64,000 bases of DNA from NCBI RefSeq assembly GCF_037963865.1, contig NZ_CP150170.1:4278001-4342000 (forward strand). The letters run 5' to 3'. Below the pieces are notes generated by a model, which saw only the letters and a program-made list of their open reading frames with translations, ran no database searches and was not told the DNA's origin. The stretch's first letter is position 1. Every line of letters starts with the position of its first letter. The position numbers were made by a program, and so were the translations under genes. This DNA comes from Paenibacillus sp. FSL R10-2734 (lineage in GTDB: Bacteria > Bacillota > Bacilli > Paenibacillales > Paenibacillaceae). This document shows positions 9,072 to 17,882 of the stretch, piece after piece.

Positions 9072-10829
9072 ATGACAAGAAAGACAGCAAAACCACATGT
9101 GATGTTGATGGTCTTGACCTTACTGATTAGTGTGCTGGCAGGCTGCAGCGGATCAAGCAATACAAATAAAACAGCTGATAACAACGAAGGAAATAAACAA
9201 ACTAGTGAAGTTAGTGCCACCGCAGCGGCTACTGCTGAAGCTACTACACAACCCGAAGATTTAAGTCCGCTGACACTCTCCTTCTTCGCGGAAGACCCAA
9301 ATCCAAACTGGAACAATATGAAGGATGACATCAGTAAAGTAATTACGGAGAAAACAGGCGTCACACTCGATGCGGAATTTGCTGTAGGTGATCCACAACA
9401 AAAAATTGCCCTGATTGCCGCCGGTGGTGATTATCCGGATATGATCTCTGCCAAAGCTGATATCGGTAAACTAGTAGACGCTGGAGCAGTCATCGACTTA
9501 ACAGAATTAATCGACAAATATGCCCCTAACATCAAACGTGTGCTCGGCGACAACCTTGCTCGGGCTAAATACACGAATGAAGACCAATCGATCTATGCCA
9601 TTCCTACCTGGGCGGCGGTAGATGAGAAGAAATTCGTAGCCGGAGGTGGTTTTGAGCTCCAGCATCGTGTCTTGAAGGAAGCAGGATATCCTGAAATCAG
9701 AACAGTCACTGATTATGAGAATGTAATTAAAGCTTATCTAGAGAAACATCCTACCGATGAGAACGGCAACAAGAACATCGGAGTCTCCCTGAACGCGGAT
9801 GATTGGCATATGTACATTTCCGTCACTAACCCTGCTGTTGCTACGACAGGTGGTTCGGATGACGGAGAATATTATATTGATCAAGAGACACATGAGGCGA
9901 TTTACCACTTCCGACGCCCGGAAGAGAAAGAGTATTTCCGTTGGCTGAATCATATGAATGACATCGGATTGCTCGACAAAGAAAGCTTCGTGCAAAAATA
10001 TGACCAATACAAAGCTAAAGTAGCCACCGGACGTGTGCTGGGCCTAATTGACCAGGATTGGGACTACAATGATGCTCAGCAGGCATTGAAGACGGCAGGG
10101 AAATTCGATCAGACCTATGGTCACTATCCAGTAACCTTGACGAAAGAATACAAGGAAACCAGCTTCTGGCCTACCGGCTTCATGGGCGGTTATGGCATCT
10201 CGATCTCCACTACGAATCCAGATCCAGTTCGCACAATCAAGTTCTTGGATTTCCTAGCTTCTGACGAAGGTCAAATCTTAAACAACTGGGGGATTGAAGG
10301 CAAACACTATGTGGTTGAGGACGGAAAAAGAGTCGTTCCAGCAGATGTGCAAGATCGCATAAACAATGACAATACAGCTTTCACTAAGGAAACCGGAATC
10401 GGCTTTTACTGGAATATGATGGTTCACTATGGAGACGGCGCTAAGGACGCAAGCGGCAATTATTACACTAAAAACTTCCCTGAACAACTTGTGCTTGGCT
10501 ATAGCGATGTCGAAAAAGAGACTTTAGCAGCCTACAATGCAACCACATGGAAGGACCTTTTCCCTAAAGAAGAAGAATTCGCTGAAAAGGCTTACGGAGC
10601 GGCATGGAATATCGCGCTTCCTGGCGAAGATGAAGTCTCCATTCTGGGCAACAAAATGCGAGATATTACATGGAAACGTATTCCGGAAGCTATCCTCGCG
10701 AAACCAGCGGATTTCGATAAAGTCTGGGATGACTACATGGCAGCCTTAGAGAAAGCCGGAGTAGAAAAAATGGAAAAAGGGTACACCAAATATGTGCAAG
10801 ATCGTGTTGCCTTATGGAGTACTAAATAA
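9072..10829 (+). CDS. Large extracellular solute-binding lipoprotein (LplA type)
   Basis: A 585-residue lipoprotein. The signal peptide ends in the lipobox LAGC (MTRKTAKPHVMLMVLTLLIS then VLAGCSG) and is followed by a low-complexity Thr/Ala spacer. The body is a periplasmic-binding-fold protein of the large oligosaccharide-binding class (500-600 residues). An open frame extends upstream to 8997, but the ATG at 9072 with GGAGG about 10 nt before it places the signal peptide correctly. It captures an oligosaccharide for the two permeases just upstream. The ligand is not readable from sequence. It is last in the operon 3661-10829. Confidence 0.92.
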   Translation: MTRKTAKPHVMLMVLTLLISVLAGCSGSSNTNKTADNNEGNKQTSEVSATAAATAEATTQPEDLSPLTLSFFAEDPNPNWNNMKDDISKVITEKTGVTLDAEFAVGDPQQKIALIAAGGDYPDMISAKADIGKLVDAGAVIDLTELIDKYAPNIKRVLGDNLARAKYTNEDQSIYAIPTWAAVDEKKFVAGGGFELQHRVLKEAGYPEIRTVTDYENVIKAYLEKHPTDENGNKNIGVSLNADDWHMYISVTNPAVATTGGSDDGEYYIDQETHEAIYHFRRPEEKEYFRWLNHMNDIGLLDKESFVQKYDQYKAKVATGRVLGLIDQDWDYNDAQQALKTAGKFDQTYGHYPVTLTKEYKETSFWPTGFMGGYGISISTTNPDPVRTIKFLDFLASDEGQILNNWGIEGKHYVVEDGKRVVPADVQDRINNDNTAFTKETGIGFYWNMMVHYGDGAKDASGNYYTKNFPEQLVLGYSDVEKETLAAYNATTWKDLFPKEEEFAEKAYGAAWNIALPGEDEVSILGNKMRDITWKRIPEAILAKPADFDKVWDDYMAALEKAGVEKMEKGYTKYVQDRVALWSTK

Positions 10830-10831
10830 AA

Positions 10832-10872
10832 ACACACTGAGCCGTGCGGACCTCCGCATGGCTCAGTGTGTT
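10832..10872 (+). terminator. Strong hairpin ending the binding-protein operon
   Basis: ACACACTGAGCC-(G)-TGCGG, loop ACCT, CCGCA-(T)-GGCTCAGTGTGT gives about 17 paired positions three bases after the stop. The downstream side is only weakly T-rich (TTCG), so the hairpin may also protect the mRNA 3' end. The minus side has a better T tract. Confidence 0.6.
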
Positions 10873-10935
10873 CGTAACGACAGCTCAACTAATCGATTAT
10901 CCTGACACTCCATCTCCTTCTCACTATATAAGGAA

Positions 10936-10965
10936 GAATAAATTTCCTACAAGAATGACATTATA
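10936..10965 (+). promoter_or_regulatory. Candidate sigma-G promoter of the first gerA operon
   Basis: GAATA (10936-10940), an 18-bp spacer, then CATTATA (10959-10965) fits the forespore sigma-G/sigma-F consensus as I know it for B. subtilis. It lies about 40 bp upstream of the conserved ribosome site of the operon. Germinant-receptor operons are typically sigma-G dependent. Confidence 0.45.
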
Positions 10966-11039
10966 AGGTAGAGGTACGGTCCGGTTTATTTAGGAGGCTG
11001 AGTTAAATCAAAACAAATATTTCGTTTATTCAATCCATC

Positions 11040-12092
11040 ATGATTATTATGCTGAGCACAGGCCTTCTAAATCATGTCATTATCATTCCAATCCTATTGG
11101 ATGCGGCAAAACGAGATGCCTGGATTTCAGTGCTGGTTGCTGGTGCATGTGCGCTAGTTTGGATATTTATCCTGCATATTAGTAGTACCAAAATCAATAA
11201 GCAGCATCTTTTCGAATGGCTGTCAAAAGCTTATCATCCCATCGTTGGTCGTATTCTTGCGGTAGCCGCTTGTACATATTTATTTGTCATATGCATGCTT
11301 ACAACTAGGGACACCATTTACTGGGTGCATCTTACCTTCTCTCCAGAGACGCCTATACTGATACTTACTTTCATACTGCTATTGATTTCTGCAATAAATG
11401 CTTATTTAGGTATTCACTCCCTTGCGAATACCGCTGGTATTCTGCTCCCTTTTGTCATTATATTGGGCTTTTTTATAATGTTCTCTAACACACCGCATAA
11501 GGATTATTCCTTATTAAAACCGATCCTAGAGCATGGCATGCAGCCAGTTTGGAACGGGTCTATGTACGTAGGAGCAGGTTTTATTGAGGTGATCATGCTT
11601 TTCTTTTTGCAACATCACATTAAATCTCGATTGTCATATCTATCGTTTATGTTGATGGTCCTACTTATCTTAGGACTGACCATGGGGCCTCTTATTGGTG
11701 CAATTGTTGAATTTGGTCCAGATCAGGCAGATAAACTCAGATTTCCAGCGTATGAAGAATGGAGATTACTGACTATCGGTGGATACATTGAGCATCTAGA
11801 CTTTTTTAGCGTTTATCAATGGTTCAGTGGTGCTTTTCTGAGAATTTCCCTGGCCATGTTTCTGATTCTTGATATATTTCAAATTCAAAGCAGAAAAGTG
11901 AAAATATTGGTACTAGGAAGCATATCAACAGCTACAGTAGTGTTCACAACCATTCCTATTAGCGATGAAATTTTTCTGAAAATGTTAACTTCCTATGTAC
12001 TTCCCTTTTCTTTATGGGGGGTGTTGGTGTTTTCTGTGATTATTGCGGGGCTGATCCGCTTGGCTCAACGAAAGGGGAAAGTAACATCATGA
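11040..12092 (+). CDS. gerAB: Spore germinant receptor B subunit (GerAB/GerKB family permease)
   Basis: At least 350 residues and ten hydrophobic helices, an APC-superfamily-like membrane subunit of a germinant receptor that sits in the spore inner membrane. The N terminus reads LSTGLLNHVIIIP, typical of the family. The annotated ATG at 11040 has no ribosome site. A strong AGGAGG lies at 10992-10997, and 9 nt after it, immediately downstream of an in-frame stop, the reading frame continues with ATC AAA ACA AAT, where a homologous protein would have its initiator Met. The real start may therefore be a mutated (ATC) codon at 11007, adding 11 residues. It overlaps the next gene by 4 bp (ATGA). 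The operon order is AB-AA-AC. Confidence 0.88.
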   Translation: MIIMLSTGLLNHVIIIPILLDAAKRDAWISVLVAGACALVWIFILHISSTKINKQHLFEWLSKAYHPIVGRILAVAACTYLFVICMLTTRDTIYWVHLTFSPETPILILTFILLLISAINAYLGIHSLANTAGILLPFVIILGFFIMFSNTPHKDYSLLKPILEHGMQPVWNGSMYVGAGFIEVIMLFFLQHHIKSRLSYLSFMLMVLLILGLTMGPLIGAIVEFGPDQADKLRFPAYEEWRLLTIGGYIEHLDFFSVYQWFSGAFLRISLAMFLILDIFQIQSRKVKILVLGSISTATVVFTTIPISDEIFLKMLTSYVLPFSLWGVLVFSVIIAGLIRLAQRKGKVTS

Positions 12093-13540
12093 AGGAGTAT
12101 GAGCAAAAGGACTCTGAATCGTTCGAGGATGTATTCACACGATTATTCGGTTCAAGCTCAGACATTAAGCGAATGACACTCTCTTTGTCACACTCGGACT
12201 ATGCTGTACAACTGGTTTATTGCCAGGGTTTATGTGATGAAATCAAGGTAGAACAATCCATCATCCCCGAATTAAAAAACATCCCGGAACCTATCCTCTT
12301 ATCGCATGAAATGGATCTTGAGCAAAAGGTTTCGTTTTATATGATTCCCCTTCCATCAAGTGAAATTGAAAGATCGATGATAGACACAGTACTAAATGGC
12401 AATCTTCTCCTTCTATTTACGCCTTCGAATGATTTCTACTCTGTAAAATTGGCTAATCCACCTAAACGGGAGCCGGAGGAACCAAATACAGAAGTGTCTA
12501 CAAGGGGGCCTAAGGATGGGTTTACGGAAGAATCATTCACCAACATTGCTCTTATTCGAAAAAGACTAAAGACCGAATTATTGGCAGTTGAAGAATTTAC
12601 GATTGGAACCCAAACCGCGACTGAAGTTCATCTTTTATATCTCAGGGATACAATTAAGCCTCATGTTCTGAATGAGATCAAGACAAGACTGACCGATATT
12701 CAAATTAAGGGACTAGTGAGCAGTACCCAGCTTGAAGAAAGTCTGACCGGATTTTCGTTATTTCCATTATTCTCATATACGGGCAGACCGGACTATGCAG
12801 CGAATTCACTGCTTCATGGCAAATTTGTATTATTGACGAATGGTTCACCTACGGTGATTATGGCGCCAGTGAGCTTTAGCTTTTTGTTAAATACGTCGGA
12901 AGATGCGCATATGGTAAATGTTTTTGTTGCTTTTACTAGGTTATTAAGAATGTTAGGAGTAATGCTTTCTCTGTTTTTACCGGGATTTTGGATCGCGCTC
13001 ACTACGTTTCATCAGGATCAAATCCCCTTTACATTGCTTGCTACGCTAGTAAATTCGAGACAAGGAGTCCCTCTTCCGGCTCCACTAGAAGCGCTCGTGA
13101 TGCTCATTTTATTTGAGATTTTTCGGGAAGCAGGTATGAGATTACCTACCGCTTACGGCCAAACTTTGTCTGTTGTAGGAGGTTTAATAATCGGTCAAGC
13201 GGCCATTAGTGCTGGCATTGCAGGTCCAGGGACTATTGTCGTTATAGCAATTTCAGTACTGGCCACCTTTACATTGGTGAATCAGTCATTAGTTAGCATC
13301 GTAAGCTTATTACGAATTGTCGTGCTCTTGATTAGCGGGTTTCTAGGGTTGTTTGGTACGATGACAAGTCTGCTTGCACTGGTCCTCTTTATGGTGAATT
13401 TACGATCTTTCGGCACTTACTATCTATCCCCCCTATCCCCGCCGCATTTCAAGAAATTTTTCAAGGTTATTTTTAGGATGCCGTGGGGTAAGGGAAAGCT
13501 CGCGGATAATACGGGAAATAAAGGAAGAGAACGATCATGA
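12089..13540 (+). CDS. gerAA: Spore germinant receptor A subunit (GerAA/GerKA family)
   Basis: About 483 residues. A soluble N-terminal half ends in the family signature TRGPKDGFTEESFTNIALIRKR, shown here because it is the conserved R-G-P-x-D-x-F-T-E block, and is followed by four to five hydrophobic helices in the C-terminal half. Motifs such as QGVPLPAPLEAL and EIFREAGMRLP are diagnostic for GerA proteins. An open frame begins at 12014 within the previous gene, but the ATG at 12089 overlaps the gerAB stop (ATGA) and has AAAGGGG a few bases upstream. The A subunit forms the receptor complex with the B and C subunits and is implicated in ion release when germinant binds. Confidence 0.93.
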   Translation: MKEYEQKDSESFEDVFTRLFGSSSDIKRMTLSLSHSDYAVQLVYCQGLCDEIKVEQSIIPELKNIPEPILLSHEMDLEQKVSFYMIPLPSSEIERSMIDTVLNGNLLLLFTPSNDFYSVKLANPPKREPEEPNTEVSTRGPKDGFTEESFTNIALIRKRLKTELLAVEEFTIGTQTATEVHLLYLRDTIKPHVLNEIKTRLTDIQIKGLVSSTQLEESLTGFSLFPLFSYTGRPDYAANSLLHGKFVLLTNGSPTVIMAPVSFSFLLNTSEDAHMVNVFVAFTRLLRMLGVMLSLFLPGFWIALTTFHQDQIPFTLLATLVNSRQGVPLPAPLEALVMLILFEIFREAGMRLPTAYGQTLSVVGGLIIGQAAISAGIAGPGTIVVIAISVLATFTLVNQSLVSIVSLLRIVVLLISGFLGLFGTMTSLLALVLFMVNLRSFGTYYLSPLSPPHFKKFFKVIFRMPWGKGKLADNTGNKGRERS

Positions 13541-14676
13541 AATCGATCAGATGCATTCTCGTTACCGCTCTACTCTCCATGCTGCTTACAGGTTGTTGGG
13601 GAGCAAAGGAAATTGAGCATATGGTCTATGTAAATACATTAGGAGTCGATTATGTAGATAACAAGGTTGTTGTTTATATCCAAATGGTCAACTTTAGTGG
13701 TATTGCCAAGAAAGAAGCAGGTCAGAGTCAGGAACAGAAAACTTTCATCGGTAAAGCAGAGGGCGATTCGTTTGATTCAGCGATATTCAATTTGTATGCT
13801 ACTAGTCCACAAAGAATTGTCTGGAGCAATGTGAAAACCATCGTATTTAGTAATGCAGCACTAAAGAAAGGGAGTGTTGTCAATCAAGTATTAGACGTGT
13901 GGGATCGTTATTATGAATTCCGTTATACCGTTTGGACGATGGCGACCCAAGAGCCCATTGAAAAAGTGCTCACTACTCCGTCGATTGCCGATCTATCGGT
14001 GATTTATTCGCAGCTTAACAGTCCAATGCGATCCTATGAACAAAGCTCAATTATTGCTCCGCTGTATCTGTATAAGTTTATATGGAAGTGGAAAGAGAAA
14101 GCCGAAACGGTACTGTTGCCATATCTTGAAATTTCGCCGGACTGGACCGGTAACAATGAGCCTTCCCCTAACATCAGCATGTCTGGGATTTGTTTTCTGC
14201 ATAATGAGCATTTTAGGGGCTGCCTGAAATCTAAAGATATTTTAGGGATTCGATGGTTGGAAAAAAAGACGCAAAGAACGCCCCTGGTTATCAAAGAAGA
14301 AAATACCGTACTTGCTGTGATCGTCATGAACAAAATTAAATCCTCTATTCATCCAAAGATGAAGCATGGCAAACCTGTTTTCGATATAAAAGTGTCTATG
14401 CAAGGCACTTTTCCAGAGTTGATCTCAAACCTTAATAAGAAAGAGCTTGAGCTTAAAGCGTTAAAAGAAATTAATAATCAGATAAAGGAAACTTACTTGA
14501 AAGGTTTAGAAATAAATGCTGATGTATATGGGCTCTCAGGTATATTCTATCGCGCGCTTCCGGATGAGTGGAACAAATTGAATGATAAGGGGGAAATACC
14601 ACTTGATTCAAGCAGCATCGATAACATCGATATCAAGGTAAATTTGGTCAGTGGGGGTATATCTAAAATTGAGTAA
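13537..14676 (+). CDS. gerAC: Spore germinant receptor C subunit, lipoprotein (GerAC/GerKC family)
   Basis: A 379-residue lipoprotein. The signal peptide and lipobox read MKSIRCILVTALLSMLLTGC, followed by the family's W-G-A-K-E start of the mature protein. It overlaps gerAA by 4 bp (ATGA), so all three subunits are translationally coupled. A decayed but clearly related DNA copy of this gene from codon about 29 to the stop is present at 19704-20698. The gene itself is intact with no frameshift. It is diacylglycerated and located on the outer face of the spore inner membrane in known systems. Confidence 0.93.
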   Translation: MKSIRCILVTALLSMLLTGCWGAKEIEHMVYVNTLGVDYVDNKVVVYIQMVNFSGIAKKEAGQSQEQKTFIGKAEGDSFDSAIFNLYATSPQRIVWSNVKTIVFSNAALKKGSVVNQVLDVWDRYYEFRYTVWTMATQEPIEKVLTTPSIADLSVIYSQLNSPMRSYEQSSIIAPLYLYKFIWKWKEKAETVLLPYLEISPDWTGNNEPSPNISMSGICFLHNEHFRGCLKSKDILGIRWLEKKTQRTPLVIKEENTVLAVIVMNKIKSSIHPKMKHGKPVFDIKVSMQGTFPELISNLNKKELELKALKEINNQIKETYLKGLEINADVYGLSGIFYRALPDEWNKLNDKGEIPLDSSSIDNIDIKVNLVSGGISKIE

Positions 14677-14754
14677 TTGAATAAGATTTAATTCATTTAC
14701 CAACTGAGTGTGGATGTTTAATAACACAGAAAAACGCTTCAGTCTAACATGAAG

Positions 14755-14826
14755 TGCACCCATTAGAATAGACATTGGAATAACCCCTGGGTAAATTCCG
14801 ATGTAATTCTAATGGGTGCATTTTTT
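14755..14826 (+). terminator. Long hairpin with T6 tail after gerAC (terminator or mobile-element relic)
   Basis: TGCACCCATTAGAAT (14755-14769) pairs perfectly with ATTCTAATGGGTGCA (14806-14820). Inside it ACAT and GGAAT pair with ATTCC and ATGT, so a 66-nt near-perfect hairpin precedes TTTTTT. It works as a terminator for the gerA operon. It also sits exactly at the junction of the duplicated segment, and its arms resemble terminal inverted repeats, so an insertion-sequence relic is possible. Confidence 0.65.
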
Positions 14827-14830
14827 GCCA

Positions 14831-15175
14831 ATGAATAATCTAAGACTCAGAACGAAGTTATTTTTGTCATTTGGCTGTGTTGTTCTAATCCCAATCTTAA
14901 TTGTAGAGCTGTTCCTCACAAATGAACTACAGAATATAGCAATGGCTAATGCGCTGGAGCAGACTACAGCCTACGTGGATCGCGTGAAGAAACGGACTGG
15001 CGAAATGCTCAATATCCCAATTGATATTCTTATCATCTATCGAATGACAGCCGGCTTGAAGAGGTAGCCATCTATCATTATGAGTATGTCTATGATGTGG
15101 TGGAAGCTTTACAGGAACTATCCTGTTTCCGAAACTTTATTTGGCTGTACAACGAAGCTTCCAGCATCTGCCTAG
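14831..15175 (+). pseudogene. Decayed 5' fragment of a copy of the 3661-5448 sensor kinase
   Basis: From ATG AAT AAT the DNA closely follows the kinase gene from its codon 9 onward: the encoded segments RTKLFLSFG, FLTNEL, MANALEQ and VDRVKKRTGEMLNIP are shared. A small insertion after the 'ID I' codons then shifts the frame, a stop follows at about 15067, and resemblance at DNA level continues to about 15175 (matching kinase position about 4030). It has no transmembrane partner, no kinase domain and no ribosome site, so it is non-functional. It marks the left end of a duplicated block whose right end is the gerAC fragment at 19704-20698. Confidence 0.8.
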
Positions 15176-15316
15176 ACTTTACGAATAGAGAACATAGGGC
15201 AGTAGCCGGCATGAATGGAAATCCCCTCCGAAACACATAATATCTTTAAAACTATTACGGGAATCGGCGTTTCGCAGTGGGATACCTTCCCGAACAGAGA
15301 TGGGGTTTGATGCGAT

Positions 15317-15541
15317 TTGAGAATACTTCTGCTCTCCCTGATGCTGCTCATTCTTAGCGTCGGTCTTGTCATCGCGAATGATCTGCTGGTGGGTTATCCC
15401 CTGTACGTGTCGTTCAGAAATATTTGGTTACCTTTCGAATCGATGATACCTGAAGAACTTATCATGTTGTTTCTCCTGCCTCTTTATACGGCACTCCATG
15501 CCTATTACAAGAGCAAGAAGAAAAGGGGCCGTTCGCGCTAG
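15317..15541 (+). CDS. Small two-helix membrane protein, possible germinant-receptor D subunit
   Basis: Seventy-four residues starting at a TTG (weak GGGG site upstream) and ending RSR. It has two hydrophobic helices (about residues 2-22 and 45-63) with a short polar link and a Lys/Arg-rich tail. Its stop overlaps the stop of the convergent gerAB gene on the minus strand by 4 bp. Small two-helix 'D' proteins of about 70-80 residues are known next to gerA-type operons in Bacillus and modulate germination. Size, topology and neighbourhood fit that class, but the opposite orientation is unusual and the start is uncertain. Sequence from 15176 to 15316 shows nothing else recognisable. Confidence 0.45.
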   Translation: MRILLLSLMLLILSVGLVIANDLLVGYPLYVSFRNIWLPFESMIPEELIMLFLLPLYTALHAYYKSKKKRGRSR

Positions 15542-16635
15542 CGATCGGCCCCAAATCTTTTTCGCATAAATGCCGTTACGAGCAGAATGCAAGGCAGAAT
15601 CACACCGAACAGCATCGTCTCTGAATACAATAAAATGTCTCCTTCCTCGATTTGTTCGGGGAAATTTCCGGAAAGCATGATGGAGATGAGCAACATGATG
15701 ATTCCCGTCGGCTGAACGAGCTTCCGGTAATCCCGAATCCCGAATACATCCGCGATGGACATGACGGCAGCGTAAAAAAAGATGGCCACCTTAAAAAAAT
15801 CGCCGATGATCAGCGTTAGCACGACAATGACGTCCAATCGCTGGATGAACTCTCCGATATTGATCAGACTGATGGTGTTCAGCAATGGAAACGTGGCCCG
15901 CGCCGCGATATCGGCTCCGAGCACAGCGATATTAAGCGCAGTTGTGAAGCTCAGGACGCAGCTGCTCAGCAGAACGGCCACAAATCCCGCGCGTATACCG
16001 GTTTTCATTCGGTTCAAATGAGGGAATACCATGGTGAAGCATACCACTTCCTCATGAGGGAACTGGATCGTTTGTTTCAATGTCGTTTCGATAACGGGAC
16101 CCCAGCCGTTGCCGAGCACGGGCAGGAGTCTTTTGAAATCGATGACGCCTGCAAAGACCAGCAAGAAGCAGCTAATGATCCCCAGGACGACAAGAATAAA
16201 CAAAAAGATCTGCCCCGTTCTTGCCAACACCTCGATTCCTCTTGCCAACACGTAGCCGACTGAAATAATCATGATAATGTTGATCGCGATCACAGGGGTT
16301 ACGTCTAGGATCGAACTGGTGATCAATTCCCCCCCTTCACGCAAATCCCTGGCGGCTCCATGAATGAAAAATAGTACGTACAACAGCCCGAGCGCCCCCC
16401 CCACCCGTCTTCCAAATATCCTTCTTGAGTAAGCGGTAAGCGGAAGCTCCGGGTAACGACGGTACAAGGAAACGTAGATCCAAAAAATAGCCATTCCACC
16501 CAAAGCTCCGAGCAAAATCGAAATCCAAGCGTCATTCCCCGCATTCATAGCCAATACGCGCAAAATCGAAGTCCCCATTTCGAACAGCACAAGTAGGACA
16601 AACAGCTGCCCGGGACTAATCTTCACTTTCTCCAT
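15538..16635 (-). CDS. gerAB: Spore germinant receptor B subunit (second operon)
   Basis: About 365 residues with ten hydrophobic helices, family GerAB/GerKB. The N terminus reads VKISPGQLFVLLVLFEMGTS, which is the textbook form for the family, and an FPHEEVVCF segment lies in the central region. The ATG at 16635 is preferred to a GTG at 16644 because the GAGAG site is 11 nt upstream of the former and too close to the latter. It is last in a minus-strand operon of order AA-AC-AB, 49 bp after gerAC. Codon use is richer in G and C than in the 11-14.7 kb gerA operon, so the two operons are of different origin. Confidence 0.92.
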   Translation of the reverse strand: MEKVKISPGQLFVLLVLFEMGTSILRVLAMNAGNDAWISILLGALGGMAIFWIYVSLYRRYPELPLTAYSRRIFGRRVGGALGLLYVLFFIHGAARDLREGGELITSSILDVTPVIAINIIMIISVGYVLARGIEVLARTGQIFLFILVVLGIISCFLLVFAGVIDFKRLLPVLGNGWGPVIETTLKQTIQFPHEEVVCFTMVFPHLNRMKTGIRAGFVAVLLSSCVLSFTTALNIAVLGADIAARATFPLLNTISLINIGEFIQRLDVIVVLTLIIGDFFKVAIFFYAAVMSIADVFGIRDYRKLVQPTGIIMLLISIMLSGNFPEQIEEGDILLYSETMLFGVILPCILLVTAFMRKRFGADR

Positions 16636-16684
16636 AGCACTCACTGCTCTCTTCCCGTCGTGTATTTAAGCATCCACACACAAG

Positions 16685-17881
16685 CTACTCTTTTTTCAAC
16701 TTGTAAGGGCTGGAAACTATCCCTGTTCTTCGGATCGTCGAATCGACTTCTACCTCCACCTTGCAGGTGGGGAAGATCGCATCCCATTCCTTTTCCATTT
16801 TCTTCCATGTCTTCGGAAACGAACGTTTCACCGCATCCCCGAAGCCAATTACGTCCGTATTCAGCTGCTTCGATTTCTTAATCCCAGCCAGCACGATCCG
16901 TTTCGTTTCTTCACTCCAGTCCTGCTCGTAAGCGTGGATTTGCGCCGACTTGCTAAGGTCAACCGCGCACATCACTTCCTCAATATTACCGATTTGATGA
17001 ATATGAACGCGAAATACGGGTCTATCGCCTTCAAAGCTGGCTTTCAGATTCGTTTTCGATCGCAAAAGCTCAACCGAAACGGCATTCTTTTTGTCGCGGC
17101 AATCGAGCCCTTCCACCGTGCTTCTCATTTTATTATTAATATAGGATATCCCCCGTGCCGTGTCTCCGCTTGCCCAGTCAACGAGCTTTCCCTTTCTGAA
17201 TAAAGCCATTCCATTGACCTGCAGTAAGGCGGACGATACTGTTTGCTTCATATTATCGGAGCTCTGACCCAATTCTTTGTTGCCGACCAATCTGATCCCG
17301 CTAATGACAGGATTGCCCGACTTGCTCATCAAACCGCGGATAATATCCGGGACCGGCGTCTCGTAGCTTTCACCCAGCACCTTGCCCGATACTTTCAATT
17401 TGCCCAATATCGCATTGGCAGGTATAAGCTCAAGTGGAGTTAGCGTTCTCAGGATCGACTCGGCTGTCGCATTTCTGGCGATGAAAACCCTGGTCGTCAT
17501 GCGGGGTTCGGGATCCCGCTCGATCAGATCGAGTATTTCCTCGATGCTCTCCTTCGCCAGCGCTTCCCCAATCACGAATATGCGCAAATGTTGACTATTT
17601 ATTCGGCGCGCAACCTTCTGCGACGCATTCCTTACTGCCTCGAACAATGAATTGCCCGTTCCGGTATAGACGACGACTGGCGTTTTGCCGGTCGCTTTGA
17701 TGCCGGCGATTTCCTGGGCGTTCACGATTTGAAACGACATCCGGTATTCGTTGGTCCCGGGGATTTTGTCGACTCCTTCCGCCAAAGCAAAAGCCAGTTC
17801 GTTCATTTCCCTGTAATTCCAGCAGCCAGCAAGCAACAAAAGAGCGAGAAGGAGGCCGGCGACGCTCGATAATCGTTTCAC
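16685..17881 (-). CDS. gerAC: Spore germinant receptor C subunit, lipoprotein (second operon)
   Basis: About 398 residues. The start is the GTG at 17881 with GGAGGAG 7 nt upstream; longer frames (from 17938) overlap gerAA and have no site. The signal peptide VKRLSSVAGLLLALLLLAGC ends in a lipobox, followed by WNYREMNE, the standard mature start of GerAC proteins. Only one base separates it from the gerAA stop. It is not closely similar to the gerAC at 13537, which again shows the two operons are independent. Confidence 0.92.
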   Translation of the reverse strand: MKRLSSVAGLLLALLLLAGCWNYREMNELAFALAEGVDKIPGTNEYRMSFQIVNAQEIAGIKATGKTPVVVYTGTGNSLFEAVRNASQKVARRINSQHLRIFVIGEALAKESIEEILDLIERDPEPRMTTRVFIARNATAESILRTLTPLELIPANAILGKLKVSGKVLGESYETPVPDIIRGLMSKSGNPVISGIRLVGNKELGQSSDNMKQTVSSALLQVNGMALFRKGKLVDWASGDTARGISYINNKMRSTVEGLDCRDKKNAVSVELLRSKTNLKASFEGDRPVFRVHIHQIGNIEEVMCAVDLSKSAQIHAYEQDWSEETKRIVLAGIKKSKQLNTDVIGFGDAVKRSFPKTWKKMEKEWDAIFPTCKVEVEVDSTIRRTGIVSSPYKLKKE

Positions 17882-17882
17882 A

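Noticed and set aside
8885..9364. 159-codon minus-strand frame across the permease/lipoprotein junction
   Set aside because: It is antisense to two well-supported genes and the lipoprotein ribosome site, with no start signal.
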